From assembly GCA_947311455.1 (NCBI GenBank), contig CAMZKY010000101.1:1-6157 (forward strand): DNA of 6,157 nt, given 5' to 3'. Shown one piece after another: positions 5,617-6,157 of the stretch. A program made the position numbers and the translations under genes. A model generated the notes under the pieces. That model saw only the letters and a list, made by a program, of their open reading frames with translations. It made no database searches and had not been told where the DNA came from. The stretch's first letter is position 1. Each line of letters begins with the position of its first letter. This DNA comes from an uncultured Marinosulfonomonas sp. (GTDB lineage: Bacteria; Pseudomonadota; Alphaproteobacteria; Rhodobacterales; Rhodobacteraceae).

Positions 5617-5640
5617 AAAAAACCCCGCCAAATGGCAGGG
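5617..5640 (-). terminator. Intrinsic terminator of rpmB
   Basis: Read on the minus strand, CCCTGCC pairs with GGCGGGG across the loop ATTT (one G-T pair), followed directly by TTTTTT. It lies 26 bases after the rpmB stop. It has the full geometry of a Rho-independent terminator. Confidence 0.9.
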
Positions 5641-5666
5641 CTTTCAATTTCAAAACCGGTTAGGGC

Positions 5667-5957
5667 TTAGGCAGTTGCGGCTTGCGCTTCTGCGATGTCG
5701 TTTTTGATTTTCAATGCTTTCGCTGAAAGCTCGGAATCTTTGGCTTTCGCCATAAATCCGTCCAGACCACCGCGATGATCAACAGTGCGCAATGCAGATG
5801 CCGATATGCGCAATTTGAATGAGCGACCAAGAACATCAGACGCAACAGTCACGTCTACCAAATTGGGTAGAAACCGGCGACGGGTTCTGTTTTTCGCGTG
5901 GCTAACATTGTTGCCAGACATTGGGCCTTTGCCAGTAAGTTCGCAGCGACGTGCCAT
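5667..5957 (-). CDS. rpmB: 50S ribosomal protein L28
   Basis: A 96-residue basic protein of the large ribosomal subunit. The start MARRCELTGKGPMSGNNVSHA followed by KNRTRRRFLPNL is the diagnostic L28 sequence. It continues with SFKLRISASALRTVDHRGGLDGF, and the lysine-rich C-terminal extension AKDSELSAKALKIK is of the kind seen in alphaproteobacteria, longer than the 78-residue E. coli protein. The ATG at 5957 is supported by AAGGA 8 bases upstream and by the conserved N-terminus. The frame remains open upstream, but those residues do not fit the family. It stands alone: rpmG, its partner in E. coli, is not beside it. It has its own predicted promoter (6056-6084), a leader hairpin (6020-6038) and an intrinsic terminator (5617-5640), so it is probably a single-gene unit. 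Confidence 0.97.
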   Translation of the reverse strand: MARRCELTGKGPMSGNNVSHAKNRTRRRFLPNLVDVTVASDVLGRSFKLRISASALRTVDHRGGLDGFMAKAKDSELSAKALKIKNDIAEAQAATA

Positions 5958-6019
5958 TTTAATCTTCCTTGTCTCATGGCCAGCCCAGCAAAATCGCGGT
6001 CGGCGCTCTAATACAAACG

Positions 6020-6038
6020 GGTGCGCACGTGGCACACC
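6020..6038 (-). promoter_or_regulatory. Hairpin in the rpmB leader RNA
   Basis: In the minus-strand transcript, GGTGTGC pairs with GCGCACC over a CACGT loop, with one G-T pair. It would begin about 11 bases after the predicted start of transcription and 63 bases before the ATG. It could be a protein-binding leader structure or simply a stabilising 5' hairpin. Confidence 0.45.
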
Positions 6039-6055
6039 CCGAATTCCGTTGGGCT

Positions 6056-6084
6056 GATGTAGGCTGAATGCGGGTGGGCGTCAA
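6056..6084 (-). promoter_or_regulatory. Predicted sigma70-type promoter of rpmB
   Basis: Read on the minus strand, TTGACG (6084-6079) is 17 bases from TACATC (6061-6056). The -35 matches five of six consensus bases and spacing is ideal. Transcription would begin near 6049, giving a leader of about 90 bases. The remaining 73 bases to the right edge show no recognisable gene. Confidence 0.5.
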
Positions 6085-6157
6085 GTGATTCACGCAGATA
6101 AAACCGGATTCATTCAACTGGTGGAATTCCATAATTGATTTAGAGCCGATCCGCACC

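Noticed and set aside
5435..5663. Overlapping short ORFs on both strands upstream of the copper pair
   Set aside because: Both pass through the rpmB terminator, have no ribosome site and show no recognisable protein pattern.
5974..6156. Open frame of about 60 residues at the right edge, minus strand
   Set aside because: It crosses the predicted rpmB promoter and leader, and its sequence looks like translated non-coding DNA.
1..6157. Mobile element, CRISPR array, toxin-antitoxin pair or defence system
   Set aside because: No transposase, integrase, direct repeat array, terminal repeats or paired small genes of that type were seen; the genes are core metabolic and translational.

Overview
The window looks like chromosomal DNA from an alphaproteobacterium, most likely of the Rhodobacteraceae/Roseobacter group. 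This rests on the style of RnpA (a Pro/Thr-rich N-terminal extension before KRADF), L34, L28 and the low-molecular-weight phosphatase, and on an acyl-CoA ligase that begins MLGQMM like the DmdB-type ligases of roseobacters. By eye the base composition is close to balanced, so a lower-GC member of that group is plausible. I see no transposase, integrase, CRISPR array, tRNA, rRNA or phage gene. This is ordinary core chromosome, with a few regulatory structures and one unusual gene junction worth checking.

Layout: (1) At the left edge, on the minus strand, a TVP38/TMEM64 (VTT-domain) membrane protein is followed 9 bases later by a flavin disulfide reductase that runs off the window, forming a two-gene operon. 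(2) A divergent spacer of about 290 bases with a good sigma70-like promoter leads to rpmH-rnpA (ribosomal protein L34 and RNase P protein) on the plus strand. The yidD-yidC genes that often follow rnpA are absent. Instead there are about 225 bases with two hairpins and a doubtful small minus-strand ORF. (3) A minus-strand low-molecular-weight protein tyrosine phosphatase with a likely GTG start is divergent from a 539-residue AMP-forming acyl-CoA ligase of the DmdB-like type. (4) A strong 13-bp hairpin terminates the ligase and, from the other side, a minus-strand pair: a small secreted two-cysteine protein and a PCuAC-family periplasmic copper chaperone. (5) A leader/spacer of about 255 bases holds a 9-bp inverted repeat. 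(6) At the right edge is a minus-strand rpmB (L28) with its own promoter, a leader hairpin and a textbook intrinsic terminator.

How the genes work together: rpmH-rnpA and rpmB serve translation and tRNA maturation. The secreted pair probably handles copper in the periplasm, perhaps for cytochrome oxidase assembly. The membrane protein and flavin reductase are probably functionally linked, because the two families also occur fused. The ligase would activate a fatty or methylthio-carboxylic acid with CoA. None of these forms an obvious new multi-gene system. The least explained DNA is the gap after rnpA and the leaders of the copper pair and of rpmB.
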